Counted from the stretch's first letter, positions 32,191 to 41,489 are shown. The stretch: 64,000 bases of DNA from CAWIUB01 sp963839995 (GCA_963839995.1 CAWIXH010000019.1:1-64000); one strand, 5' to 3'. The notes: generated by a model from the letters alone, not told the origin. A program made the numbers and translations.

Positions 32191-33911
32191 CTTCGACCTG
32201 AAAAAGTCGGGCGTCGGTGAGTGTGGTCGTCGGGCGGCTGGCCGGCGGGTGGGTCGGATGGTGTTGATCGTCGCCGGTGGGTGGTTTCAGCTGGCGAGGT
32301 TGCCGATCTTGACCAGGTTGTGGGTCAAGACCCCGTGGCCGGCCCAGATCCGGGCTCCCTGGGTGCCGTCGAGGCGGGTGCGGTCCCATCCGTACCCGCG
32401 TTTGAGGCTGCTGATCCGGCCTTCGCTGCCGGTTCGCCATTTCACGGTCCGCCGGAACGCGGGCCTGCGTTCCTCGGCCTGGCGGGCCGTGCCGGGTCTG
32501 CCTTTGCGGGGGATGACGACGGTGCGCACACCTTGCGCGTGCAGGTCGTCGTCGACCTTCTTCTCTCCGTAGCCGCGATCCGCGGTTACCGTGCGGGGGC
32601 GGCGGTTCGTACGACGGATGACGCGTCCGACGGCGGGGGCGAGCTGCGGCGCGTCGGCGGGGTTGCCAGGCTCGACGGTGTGGTCGAGCACGACGCCGTC
32701 GTCGTTGTCCACGACCTGGCCCTTGTACCCGAACTCGACCGGCTTGCCGAGGCGGCCCTTGGCGATCGGGCGGGCGTCCGGGTCGTGCAGGCTGACCCGC
32801 CGTGTCGCCCCATCCGGTGTTGTGCCGGCGACGCGTTGCCGGGTCTGCGCGGCGATGCGCAGGGTCGCTTCCAGCAGCTCGACCAGGTCATTCACCGCCC
32901 GCCGCAGTCGTCCGCGGCGCCGGCCCGCCGCCGCGTCACGCACCCCCACTGCCGCAAGCCGTTCGGCCTTGAGCTGGGCACCGCGCAGCGCCCGGCGGGC
33001 GTTGCTGAGCAGCCGCTCGGCGTCGCGGGCGGCCTTCTCGGCCAGCCCGGCCAGTTCCCCGGTGATCCGCCGCACCGTGGCCTGCGCCTCGTCACGCCCC
33101 GCCGCGGCGCGCAGGCGCAGCTTCGCCGCGATCCCGTGCGCCCGTTTGCCGGCCACCCGGGACCGGTCCCGGACCTTGGTGCGCGTCGCGCCACCAGCGG
33201 CCTGGATCCGCCGGCCGGTCGCCGCGATCCGCCGCACCGCCTTGGCCAACAACCCCGAATCGGTCGGGTAGGCGACGTTCGCCGGCACCACCGTCGTGTC
33301 CGCGCGCAGCCGCGTGGTGCGCAGCAGCTTCGCCTCGGCCGCCTTCGCCAGCAGCGCTTCATTCAGCCCATCCACTGCGGCCGTGCCGCAGCGCGTCGTC
33401 AGCTTCATCAATGTCGTCGGGTGCGGCACCGACCCATCCAGCGGGATCCGGCAGAACCGCCGCCACGTGATCGAGTCGGTCACCTCCCGGCACAGCGACT
33501 CGAAGCCCAGCCGATACCGGAACTTCAAGAACATCAACCGCAGGTAGGTCTCCATCGGCGTAGACGGCCGGCCCACTCGTGGGTCGAAGAACGCCACGAA
33601 CGGCGCAAAGAACGCCGGGTCATCGAGCAGGCGATCCACCCGTGCCAGCTCCTCCGGCAGTCGCCGCACCTGCTCAGGCAGCACCGCCTCCCACAAGCTG
33701 ACCTGCTCCGCCCGCGTCCGCAGCATCCGCACTCCCGGCTCGACCCGACCACCGCCGAGACCATGATCCCGCAAGACTAGACCTCCAACCCGACGGCACG
33801 CCGAGCCGAATCCCCTACAAAACAAGGAGATCTGATCAGTAGCCGGACGGAGTCGAGCCGGTTTCGGCTGACCCAGTCGATGAGATCCGCGCCGACTTTT
33901 TCAGGTCGAAG
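32191..33911 (-). mobile_element. IS element (ISNCY/IS5-like) inserted in livG
   Basis: A 1,721-bp element with perfect 20-bp terminal inverted repeats CTTCGACCTGAAAAAGTCGG and a 6-bp direct target duplication TAGCTC (32185-32190 and 33912-33917). It carries one transposase gene on the minus strand. The exact duplication and perfect ends indicate a recent insertion. Confidence 0.9.
32287..33726 (-). CDS. Transposase of the livG insertion sequence
   Basis: A 479-residue transposase. The N-terminal region LPEQVRRLPEELARVDRLL and FFDPRVGRPSTPMETYLRLM, then FRYRLGFESLCREVTDS, are typical of actinobacterial transposases annotated as ISNCY or IS5-like. A long Arg/Ala-rich helical middle follows. 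The DDE acidic residues are probably Asp in LRADTTVV, Asp in VTADRGYGEK and Glu in GSEGRISSLKRGYG. I chose ATG 33726 (MLRTRAEQ) over the open extension upstream, which runs to the IS end. Family assignment is from memory of similar proteins. Confidence 0.85.
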   Translation of the reverse strand: MLRTRAEQVSLWEAVLPEQVRRLPEELARVDRLLDDPAFFAPFVAFFDPRVGRPSTPMETYLRLMFLKFRYRLGFESLCREVTDSITWRRFCRIPLDGSVPHPTTLMKLTTRCGTAAVDGLNEALLAKAAEAKLLRTTRLRADTTVVPANVAYPTDSGLLAKAVRRIAATGRRIQAAGGATRTKVRDRSRVAGKRAHGIAAKLRLRAAAGRDEAQATVRRITGELAGLAEKAARDAERLLSNARRALRGAQLKAERLAAVGVRDAAAGRRRGRLRRAVNDLVELLEATLRIAAQTRQRVAGTTPDGATRRVSLHDPDARPIAKGRLGKPVEFGYKGQVVDNDDGVVLDHTVEPGNPADAPQLAPAVGRVIRRTNRRPRTVTADRGYGEKKVDDDLHAQGVRTVVIPRKGRPGTARQAEERRPAFRRTVKWRTGSEGRISSLKRGYGWDRTRLDGTQGARIWAGHGVLTHNLVKIGNLAS

Positions 33912-34554
33912 TAGCTCGATCATGCGTCCGGTCTCGCTCGCCGACATGCCGGCCGTCGGCTCGTCGAGCAGCAGTAGCCGCGGACGTACCGCCAGCGCCA
34001 GTGCCACGTCGAGGGCCCGCTGGTCGCCGTGCGAGAGGGTGCGGGCCTCACGGTCGGCCATCGCTTCCAGGCCCACGCGGGCGAGCACCTGCCGGCCTTC
34101 GGGCGCGCTCGTGCGATGGAACCAGCTGAGCAGATCGTGGGTGCGACGTTCCCGGGCGATGATCGCGGCCTGCACGGATTCGAGCACCGTGAGCCGTGGG
34201 AAGATCGTCGTCAGCTGGAAGGACTGGGCGAGCCCACGCCGGGCGATGACGTGCGGAGGACTGCCGGCGATGTTCGTGCCGTCGAAGTACAGCGTTCCGG
34301 ACGTCGGCTGCAGCAGGCCGGTGAGCAGCCGGAACAGCGTCGTCTTTCCCGCGCCGTTCGGTCCGATGATCGAATGGATGCTGCCCTCGGCCACGTCGAG
34401 GTCCACGCCATCGACCGCGGTGAACGCGCCGAACCGGCGGGTCAGCCCGCGCGCCTGCAACAGGGCATTGCTCATTTGCAGACCTGGCTCTTCGCGCGAG
34501 CGCTCATCGCCGAGTTCGCTGCGCTCCTCGCGCCTTCGGCACTACGATGCTCGC

Positions 34555-35601
34555 TCACGAATCCTCCTCGCCCGATTCGGCCCGCCGCCGGAGCCAGCGC
34601 CACCAGCGCGAGGGCGACAGCAGGCCCGCCAACCCGTCCGGGCGCAGCAGCACGATGATCAGCAACACCGCGCCGAGGATCAGCTGCCAGTCATGGGTGT
34701 GATTGACCAGGTACTGATTGCCCAGCGTGTAGGCGCCGGCGCCCAAGGCCGGGCCGAGGAAGCTGAACATCCCGCCGATGACGACCATGAAAACCGCGTA
34801 CCCGGACTGGGTCCAGTCGAGCAGTTCGGGGTAGGCCGACTGGCTGTAGACAACGAACAACGCACCCGCCACCGAACAGAACGCCCCGGCGATCACAAAC
34901 GCGATCAGCTGGTGGGCGAAGACGTTGACGCCGAGCGCCTCGGCCCGCTCGCGGTTCTCCCGGATCGCCCGCAGCACCAACCCGAACGGTGACGCGGTGA
35001 CCTTCCACAGGATCAGCAGGCAGCCTGCCGCGACGGCGAGAACGAACAGGAACGAGGTGCGCGGATCGACTAGAGATTCGGGGATCATCGGGCCGATCAC
35101 GCCGTTGGCACCCTGGGTGAAGCTGTACCGTTCCTCGGCCAGCACGTAGAACAGCTGCGAGAAGGCCAGGGTCAACAACGCGAAGTACAGCCGCCTGCTG
35201 CGCAGGGCGATGAGCCCGACCAGGAAGGACAGCACCGCGCCGACGATGGGCGCGAGGACGAAGGTCAGCCAGAACGACAGCTGCCAGTGCAGCCAGCCGA
35301 GCGCCACGGTGTAGGAGCCAGCGCCGTAGAAGGCGGCCTGACCGAAGGAGACCAGCCCGCCGTAGCCCACCAGCAGGTTGGTCGCCACAGCGAACACGGC
35401 GAGCCCCACCGCGTTCTCGAGCGTGAGGACGTTCGTGAGACTGAGCACCTGCCCGGCGATGACCAGAACGGCGACGAGCAGCAGCGGCCCCGCGGCGGCC
35501 GCCGTAAGCCGCCGGACCCGGCTCACGGGGAGGGGGTCGGCGGGTTCGCGCCGCGCAGTCGCGGCGTCCGCATCGGGCAAGGTCGTTCGGACGTCAGCCA
35601 T
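34555..35601 (-). CDS. livM: Branched-chain amino-acid-type ABC permease (LivM)
   Basis: A 348-residue membrane permease with about ten hydrophobic segments and family motifs NLLVGYGGLVSFGQAAFYG, RRLYFALLTLAFSQ, PFGLVLRAIRENRERAEALG and GALFVVYSQ. The Arg-rich cytoplasmic N-terminus ends at about residue 32. ATG 35601 lies two bases before the livH stop. The gene is intact, but its partners livH, livG and the binding protein are all disrupted. A much longer frame running through livH is an artefact of livH's frameshift. Confidence 0.92.
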   Translation of the reverse strand: MADVRTTLPDADAATARREPADPLPVSRVRRLTAAAAGPLLLVAVLVIAGQVLSLTNVLTLENAVGLAVFAVATNLLVGYGGLVSFGQAAFYGAGSYTVALGWLHWQLSFWLTFVLAPIVGAVLSFLVGLIALRSRRLYFALLTLAFSQLFYVLAEERYSFTQGANGVIGPMIPESLVDPRTSFLFVLAVAAGCLLILWKVTASPFGLVLRAIRENRERAEALGVNVFAHQLIAFVIAGAFCSVAGALFVVYSQSAYPELLDWTQSGYAVFMVVIGGMFSFLGPALGAGAYTLGNQYLVNHTHDWQLILGAVLLIIVLLRPDGLAGLLSPSRWWRWLRRRAESGEEDS

Positions 35602-35603
35602 CG

Positions 35604-36474
35604 TCAGCGCTCCGGGGTCCCGAGCAGCCCCGAGGGACGGGCCGCGAGGACCACGATCATGGCGAGGTAGGTGAAGCTGGACGCCCAGCTCGGTGCGACC
35701 GACGTGCCGATCGTCTGCGCCGCGCCGATGATCAGCGCGCCCAGCGCCGCGCCGACCACCGAGCCCAGGCCGCCGACCACCGCGACGATGAACGCCGAGA
35801 CCACGATCGCGGCGTCCATGCCGGGCGTAACCGCGACCTGCGGCGCGACCAGGGCGCCGGCAAGCCCCGCCAGCACGGCACCGAGCACGAAGACGCCGGT
35901 GCGCAGGAGTCTCAAGTTCGTCCCGCTCGCGGCGAGCAACTCCGGATCCTCTACCGCCGCACGAATCCGCCAGCCGAGCGGCGTCCGTTGCAGCAGGAAC
36001 CACAGGCCGACCCCGACGAGCACGGCCGCAGCGACGACGACCACGTCGTACGTGGGGAATGTCGCTCCGCCGACGGTGAGGTGCCCCGAGGCGATGCTCG
36101 GGGCACTCACCGACCGGCTCTTGTTGCCCCACACCCGCAGGGCCAGATCGGCGATGATCAGGAACAGCCCGAACGTGGCAAGCAGCTGCGTCAGGTGTTC
36201 CTTGCCGTAGATGCGACGCAGCACGGTCACCTCGACGGTGGCGCCGATCAGTCCGACGATCGCCGTCGCGACGACCAGCGCCAGCCAGAAGCGCAGCCCC
36301 GTGGCGACTCCCGCGACCGTCGTCATGACGAACGCACCGATCATGTAGAGGCTGCCGTGGGCGATGTTGATCAATCGCATCGCCCCGAAGACCAGCGTCA
36401 GGGCCTGCCGCCACGATGAACAGCACACCGGCCGAGGTCAGGATGCTGACAGTATCGAGGATGACAGTGCGCAT
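35604..36474 (-). pseudogene. livH: LivH permease, frameshifted at codon ~23
   Basis: The ATG at 36474 begins MRTVILDTVSILTSAGVLFIVAAG, then the frame goes wrong. Real LivH sequence (LTLVFGAMRLINIAHGSLYM and onward to PSGLLGTPER) continues in another frame. One extra base in the GGG run at 36401-36403 (minus strand GGCCCTG) accounts for this. The rest, residues about 25-290, is a normal LivH with NIAHGS and VVGGLGSVVGAALGALIIG motifs. A downstream start at 36428 could make a version lacking the first helix. It starts 7 bp after the binding-protein gene. Confidence 0.85.
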
Positions 36475-36481
36475 GAGCTCG

Positions 36482-37717
36482 TCAGCTGGTCGAGGAGGGG
36501 ACGGCGATCTGGTCGAACGGTGCGGCGAACACGGACGACGACTCCCACAGCGGAATCTTGTAGGTCGCGTCCGGGGTGCTCGACACGGTGCCGACCTACT
36601 CGGGTACTTGCGCCTGGTGATCGCAGGCGCGGATCGTCAGATTGCCGCGGATCGTGGGCACGGTCGCACCGGAGAGCGCGTCGGCCACCTTGCCGCCGTC
36701 GAAGCTGCCGGCCTTGGTGACCGCGTACGCCCAGGACTGGACCGCCGTGTAGGCCAGGATCGCCCACTCCGAAGGCCACTGGCCGTACTTGGCCTTGTAC
36801 TCGTTGTTGAACGAGGTCAGCTGCGACCCCATCGCCCAGAACGGGGCCCGGTCGAAGCCGATCGCGCCGGCCGGCACCTGCGCGCCGAGCGCGCTCAGCG
36901 CCGGGGAGTCGAACATGGCAATGGCGGTCGTCTTCTTGAAGAACCCGTAGCCGTTGGCCTGCTTGGTGAACGTCACCAGGTCGCCGCCGAACTGAACGTT
37001 GAAGACGTACTGCGGGCTCGCGGCGACCAGCTTGGACAGGTACGGCGCGATGTTCGTCTCGCCGAGCGGCGGGAACTGCTGGTCGACCAGCTTGTAGTCG
37101 ACGTTCAGGGCCTTCAGGGCGGCGAGGAACCCCTCCACGGTGTGGTGGCCGAAACTGTAGTCCGGCGCGAACGTCGCCACGGTGATCTGCTTGCCGCCGG
37201 CCTGCTTCGCGAGGTACGCGGCGACGGCGCGCGGTTCCATCGTGGTGTTCGGCACCACCTGGAAGGCGTACTTCGTGAACGTCGTCGTCATCAGGCCGAT
37301 GTCGTTGGACGTGTGGAAGAAGATCGGCGTCTTGTACTGGGCGGCCATCGTCTTCTCGGCGGCGGCCACCGCGCTCGACACCGGCCCGAACAGTGCCGCG
37401 ACCTTGTCGTTGAGGATCATGTTGCGCGCGTTGGCCGTGCCGGTCGCGGGCTTGGCGGCATCGTCGGCGCTGACGACCTTGATCGTCTTGCCGAGCACAC
37501 CGCCCTTGGCGTTGAGGTCGTCGACAGCCAGTTGCACTCCCTGCAGGCCGGTCTGGCCGAGTTCGGCGATCGAGCCGGACAGCGTGGTCGACTCGCCGAT
37601 CGTGACGGTCTTTCCGCCGCCGGAGCTTCCGGAGTATTTGCTGGAGCTGCAGGCGGCGGCGGTCAGCGCCAGCGCGGTGACGCCGATGATGAGCGATCGG
37701 GTGGGCCTTGTTCACAT
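36482..37717 (-). pseudogene. Branched-chain amino-acid-type binding protein, two nonsense codons
   Basis: ATG 37717 has AGGAG eight bases upstream but is followed immediately by TGA. The frame then reads TRPTRSLIIGVTALALTAAAC, a good lipoprotein signal with lipobox, then SSSKYSGSSGGGKTVTIG and the Peripla_BP_6 fold (VQLAVDDLNAKGGVLGKTI, LFGPVSSAVAAAEK, FFHTSNDIG, FAPDYSFGH). A TAG at about 36598-36600 cuts it before VGTVSSTPDATYKIPLWESS. Both stops are single-base changes (CGA to TGA, TAC to TAG, by comparison with family sequence). As written no exported binding protein can be made. Confidence 0.85.
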
Positions 37718-37825
37718 CGCAGTGGCTCCTGTCGTGGGTCGGACTTGGCGCGGCGATACGCCCGGGAAGGGCGCACGAAGCTCACGCTCCGAGCTGTGTT
37801 TGCTGGTGTGCTGGGTGGGTGGGTG

Positions 37826-39091
37826 CTAGGGGAGGGCGGATTGGGCGGCGAGATACTGGCGGACCCGTACCGCGAGCAGGAGTGCCGCGGCCCGGTCGCC
37901 GTCACCGATCGTGGTGTCCAGGAACGGGCGCAGTTCGTTGATGCGGTACTTGACGGTGTTCTGGTGGACGCCCAGCGCCGCGGCGACCTCCTTCAGCCGG
38001 CCCTGGCGGGACAGATACGCCTCGACTGTCGGCAGCACCCACTTTCGATCGATGACGGAGGCCAACGGTTCGAGGGCCGTGACGGCGAATCGGCGGGCTC
38101 GCGCGGGTTCGGCCAGCAGGGCGATCACCGGCGCGAGGTCGCGGTAGTCGTAGACCGGCTGCGGGTTGTGAGTCACGTGCGGGCCGACCTGCAGGGCGTC
38201 GGACGCTTCGGCGTAACTCTGCCGGGATTCGGCCGGCCCCTCGGCGCGGTCGCCTACGCCCAGGGCGAGTACCCGGCCGTCGTGGGTCAGCCGCGCCAGC
38301 CGCTGGTGCAGCTGTTCGCGGCCGACGTCGCCCGCAGTCCCGACGGCGGCGACCACGCTGCAATGCCGGACGGTCCAGAGCAGCGCGTCCGCGCGGTCCT
38401 CCAGCTGGCGCCCGACCTCCTCGAGCGCCTCCAGCGAGAGGTTCGACGGCAGCTTGGCGACGACGACGCAGTGCGGCGCCGCCAGCTCGTCCGGGCCGCG
38501 TCTCTGCTCCGGTCCGGGCCCCGCCAGGATCACGTTGAGCAGGCCGGAGCGCCGGTGCTCGCGTTCGCGCGCGACGTGGGCCGCCTCGTCCGTGTACGCG
38601 GCCGCCACCGCCGTCGTGATGCGGTCGGCGAAATCCAGCACCCAGGTCGCCACCGGGGCCATGACCTCCTGCAGGGCACGTCCTCGGCAGGCGGGCGATG
38701 CGGTGATCTCGCTCCACATCACCCGCACCCCGATGCGGTACGCCCGCAGCATGGACTCGAGGGGAATGCCCTGAGCCGCGCGCCGCCGCGCGCCTTCGGT
38801 GAGCGGCTCGAGCAGCTCGTCGTCCACGGGCCGTCCGCTCGCCATGACGGTGAGCCAGCACCGCACCATCGCCGCGGACACCGAGTGGATGTCGCTGATC
38901 AACGATGCGTCCGCGATCGCGCGGTAGGCCGGGATCTCCGCCTCGTACGCGTGGACCATGCTACGGGCGATTGCGTCAGCATGGGATTCCAGCTGTGCGG
39001 CGACGGCGCGCAGCAGCGCGCTCGCGCGAGGCGAGACGGATTCCGCCGCGCCCCGGGTCCGCGATGCCAGTTGGGCCACCTGAGCCGTCAC
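37826..39091 (-). CDS. PucR/CdaR-type transcriptional regulator
   Basis: A regulator of about 421 residues. The N-terminal helical region is SALLRAVAAQLESHADAIARS...EIPAYRAI. A GGDEF-like middle domain follows, and the C-terminal PucR helix-turn-helix is TVEAYLSRQGRLKEVAAALGVHQNTVKYRINELRPFL with a final AALLLAVRVRQYL. The open frame extends to 39220, but conserved sequence starts near 39091 (GTG), and an inverted repeat at 39188 would lie within the extension, so I prefer 39091. It is co-oriented with and 108 bp upstream of the liv-type operon, which it presumably regulates. Confidence 0.88.
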   Translation of the reverse strand: MTAQVAQLASRTRGAAESVSPRASALLRAVAAQLESHADAIARSMVHAYEAEIPAYRAIADASLISDIHSVSAAMVRCWLTVMASGRPVDDELLEPLTEGARRRAAQGIPLESMLRAYRIGVRVMWSEITASPACRGRALQEVMAPVATWVLDFADRITTAVAAAYTDEAAHVAREREHRRSGLLNVILAGPGPEQRRGPDELAAPHCVVVAKLPSNLSLEALEEVGRQLEDRADALLWTVRHCSVVAAVGTAGDVGREQLHQRLARLTHDGRVLALGVGDRAEGPAESRQSYAEASDALQVGPHVTHNPQPVYDYRDLAPVIALLAEPARARRFAVTALEPLASVIDRKWVLPTVEAYLSRQGRLKEVAAALGVHQNTVKYRINELRPFLDTTIGDGDRAAALLLAVRVRQYLAAQSALP

Positions 39092-39187
39092 CTGTCGTTC
39101 CCATCGATCGTGTCTATGTGCACGATGACGGTAGCTGAGTGTGACGTGCTGCACATCGGCTGAAGTGGCTGAGTCCGGATCGGTCAG

Positions 39188-39204
39188 TTGTCCGAACGGG
39201 ACAA
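39188..39204. promoter_or_regulatory. Inverted repeat upstream of the PucR-type gene
   Basis: TTGTCC-GAACG-GGACAA has perfect 6-bp arms and a 5-bp spacer. A further GGACAA half-site follows at 39215-39220. Likely an operator for the adjacent regulator, though the owner is inferred from position only. Confidence 0.4.
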
Positions 39205-39256
39205 TGTCGCCACCGGACAAGAGGTCAGCGGCGGTGCCGGGCTCGGTCGCCGGCAG

Positions 39257-39378
39257 CTAGCGCCCGATCAACGCGGCCAGTTGCCGTCCCCACGCTCACG
39301 CGCGGTCCTCCTCGCCTGGGCGCAGCTGATTGTCCTTGGTGACGAAGAAGCCGACTCGTACGCAACCACGACACGCAT
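39257..39378 (-). pseudogene. Relic of a flavodoxin-like gene
   Basis: A strong ribosome site (AAGGAGGTGCCGCC) precedes ATG 39378 and the flavodoxin start MRVVVAYES. The sequence then jumps, in another frame, to FFVTKDNQLRPGEEDRA, TGA, AWGRQLAALIGR and TAG. This is the usual C-terminal end of actinobacterial flavodoxin-domain proteins with one nonsense codon (CGA to TGA). About 100 central codons are missing. It is therefore a deletion derivative, not an expressed protein. Confidence 0.5.
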
Positions 39379-39404
39379 GGCGGCACCTCCTTGTCGGTAC
39401 TGCC

Positions 39405-39448
39405 TAATTGGCACGGAAACCGGTCCTAATTGTCGCGGAAACCGGTCC
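39405..39448 (+). repeat. Two direct 22-bp repeats
   Basis: TAATTGKCRCGGAAACCGGTCC occurs twice in tandem with two differences. It lies just upstream (minus strand) of the flavodoxin relic and includes ACCGGT. It may be operator DNA or remains of a mobile element end. The rest of 39449-39645 shows no gene I can support. Confidence 0.6.
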
Positions 39449-39737
39449 TGACCGCCCAGAGGCGAAGGGCATCTCCTGCTGCGGCTGCTGTAGGCCAGCC
39501 TGTTGTAGGAACCGCGGGCGATCTTGAGGCCCGGATGGACCTCTAGGAGCCTGTTGCATATTCGACCATCGATGACGTGGAACACAGTTCTCGCCGATTC
39601 GGGCCCGCCACATTTTCGGGGAGCCGCGATGTTCGGCCGGGAGAAGCGACTTGGAGCGTGTCAGATGGTCTGTGTACGGGAGGTGCCTGAGAGCCTGAAG
39701 TGACTGATGTGGCTTCAGGTGGAAGGAGACACCGAGC

Positions 39738-41165
39738 ATGTGCGCAGCAATGATCACCGATCTGGGGCCGGAGTCGTCGATGCCGGGCCGGGCGACACCA
39801 CCGGCGCCGCCCCCGTGGGCGTGCGAGCAGACTCGCGCCCGGACGGCCGCCGAGCTGGCCGACGAGCTGGTGGACGAGGCGTGGCTGGACCAGCTGATCG
39901 CCTCCGCCGGGGCGGGCGAGTTGCGGTTGACCGGCGAGGGCGGGTTCCTGCCGGAGTTGATCAAGCGGGTCCTGGAGCGGGGACTGGAGGTCGAACGCAC
40001 TGATCACCTGGGCTATGAGAAGGGAGACCCGGCCGGGCGCGGCGCGCCGAACTCGCGCAACGGCACCACCCCGAAGACGGTGCTCACCGAGGCCGGGCCG
40101 ATCGGGCTGGAGGTGCCCCGCGACCGGCTCGGCACGTTCACTCCGCGGCTGGTGCCCAAGGGTGAGCGGCGACTCGCCGGCGGCCTCGACGACATGATCA
40201 TCAGCTTGTATGCGGGCGGGATGACGGTCCGCGACATCGAACACCACCTGGTGCGCACGTTGGGCGTCGAGGTGTCCCGGGAGACCATCTCCAAGATCAC
40301 CGACGCGGTGCTGGAAGAGGTCAAGGCCTGGCAGGCCCGGCCGCTGGATGCGATCTACCCGATCATCTACGTCGACGCGCTGGTGGTGAAGGTCCGCGAC
40401 GGCGCGCACGTGATGAACAAGGCCGCGCACATCGTCGTCGGCGTGGACACCGACGGAATCAAGCACGTGCTGGGCATCTGGGTGCAGAACGCCGAGGGCG
40501 CGAGGTTCTGGCTGCAGGTGTTCACCGAGCTGCGCAACCGCGGGGTGCGCGACGTGCTGATCGCCTGCTGCGACGGGCTTGAAGGCCTGCCCGAGGCGAT
40601 CGAGACCGTCTGGCCCAAGACGGTGACCCAGACCTGCGTGGTCCACCTCATTCGGGCGGCCATGCGGTATGTGTCCTACGGCGACCGCAAGGCCGTCGCC
40701 GCCGCCCTCAAACCGATCTACACCGCGGCCACCGAAGACGCCGCCCTCGAGGCCCTCGCGGCGTTCACCGAAGGCGAGCTGGGCCGCCGCTACCCCGGCG
40801 CGGTCGGCGTCTGGGAACGCGCCTGGGAACGGTTCACCCCGTTCTTGGCCTTCCCACCGCAAGTAAGGAAGATCATCTACACGACCAATGCCATCGAAAG
40901 CCTGAACTACCAACTCCGCAAGATCATCAAGAACCGAGGGCACTTCCCCTCCGACGAGGCGGTGGTCAAGCTGCTCTGGCTGGCCATCTGCGACATCGAG
41001 GACAAGCGCGCCCGCGCCCGGGAGAAGGAACGCCGCCGCAAGCCCGTCAACCACCGCACCGCACCCGGCCGGCTCGTCGAGGGCCAACTCGTCACCGGCT
41101 GGAAACAGGCCCTCAACGCCCTCGACATCGCCTACCCCGGCCGCCTGCCGCAAGGAGTGAACTGA
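39738..41165 (+). CDS. IS256-family (Mutator) transposase
   Basis: A 475-residue transposase. The zinc-finger/HTH region is LGYEKGDPAGRGAPNSRNG. It is followed by GGLDDMIISLYAGGMTVRDIEHHL, the catalytic Asp in IYVDALVVKVRDG, Asp in CCDGLEGLPEAIETVWP (with the characteristic CxxH as TCVVHLIRAAM) and Glu in YTTNAIESLNYQLRKI. The C-terminal basic region is KRARAREKERRRKP. The length is slightly above the usual 400-420 because of an N-terminal Pro-rich extension; ATG 39750 is an alternative start. Confidence 0.95.
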   Translation: MCAAMITDLGPESSMPGRATPPAPPPWACEQTRARTAAELADELVDEAWLDQLIASAGAGELRLTGEGGFLPELIKRVLERGLEVERTDHLGYEKGDPAGRGAPNSRNGTTPKTVLTEAGPIGLEVPRDRLGTFTPRLVPKGERRLAGGLDDMIISLYAGGMTVRDIEHHLVRTLGVEVSRETISKITDAVLEEVKAWQARPLDAIYPIIYVDALVVKVRDGAHVMNKAAHIVVGVDTDGIKHVLGIWVQNAEGARFWLQVFTELRNRGVRDVLIACCDGLEGLPEAIETVWPKTVTQTCVVHLIRAAMRYVSYGDRKAVAAALKPIYTAATEDAALEALAAFTEGELGRRYPGAVGVWERAWERFTPFLAFPPQVRKIIYTTNAIESLNYQLRKIIKNRGHFPSDEAVVKLLWLAICDIEDKRARAREKERRRKPVNHRTAPGRLVEGQLVTGWKQALNALDIAYPGRLPQGVN

Positions 41166-41166
41166 C

Positions 41167-41427
41167 GTGACCGGAAACGATCACCGGCCCGCCTACAGCA
41201 CGCTGCGATCACCCTGGGTGCTCGTCGAGGACGGCGTCGTCGACCACAGCGCCGAAGTGCTCGAACGGCTCACCAACTGGCTGCTGACCGGCACCGACAC
41301 CGCCGCGATCACCCGCTGCACCCGCGCGCTATCCCTCGGCGAGACCGACGACCCGATCAGCATCGCCTCCTGGACCGACGCGCTCGCAGCACGCCTGCGT
41401 CACCGAGCCGAACAAGCCCAACTCTGA
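41167..41427 (+). CDS. Small passenger ORF inside the IS256 element (86 aa)
   Basis: A GTG start one base after the transposase stop codon gives an 86-residue protein (STLRSPWVLVEDGVVDHSAEVLERL, then RHRAEQAQL). It is helical, without membrane segments or recognisable motif. It lies within the terminal repeats, so it travels with the element and may be an accessory or regulatory factor. IS256 elements usually carry only a transposase. Confidence 0.6.
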   Translation: MTGNDHRPAYSTLRSPWVLVEDGVVDHSAEVLERLTNWLLTGTDTAAITRCTRALSLGETDDPISIASWTDALAARLRHRAEQAQL

Positions 41428-41489
41428 ACACCCACCAACATCAACAAGGAGCACCCCACACACAGAAGACTTGACAAGCTCGCGACTTG

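Larger units (their letters stand above)
31985..34475 (-). pseudogene. livG: LivG ATPase split by an insertion sequence
   Basis: The 5' part (34475 to 33918) encodes Walker A (GPNGAGKTT), Q-loop, a LivG-type LSHGDQRALDVALALA signature and Walker B (LLLLDEP) up to GRMIEL. There it is interrupted by an IS at 32191-33911 flanked by TAGCTC duplications. The 3' part (32184 to 31985) encodes LTVLFSEHDMDMVFAISETI and the usual LivG tail. Joining the two sides still leaves one missing base near 32165-32172, so a frameshift exists in addition to the insertion. The chimeric open frame as written ends at 33777 with IS-encoded residues. Confidence 0.88.
39654..41481 (+). mobile_element. IS256-family insertion sequence (1,828 bp)
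   Basis: Imperfect terminal repeats begin GAGCGTGTCAGATGG (left) and GAGCTTGTCAAGTCT (right, reverse-complemented), followed by matching CTGTGT. The element is bounded by a perfect 8-bp target duplication GCGACTTG (39646-39653 and 41482-41489), the length expected for IS256. It carries a Mutator-type transposase and a second small gene. Confidence 0.92.

Noticed and set aside
32221..33780. Plus-strand open frame of 519 codons inside the livG IS
   Set aside because: It is antisense to a clear transposase with known motifs; composition is that of a shadow frame.
36416..39163. Plus-strand open frame of 915 codons
   Set aside because: It is antisense to the binding protein and PucR genes, with no recognisable domain and an Arg/Gly/Val-rich composition typical of GC-driven shadow frames.
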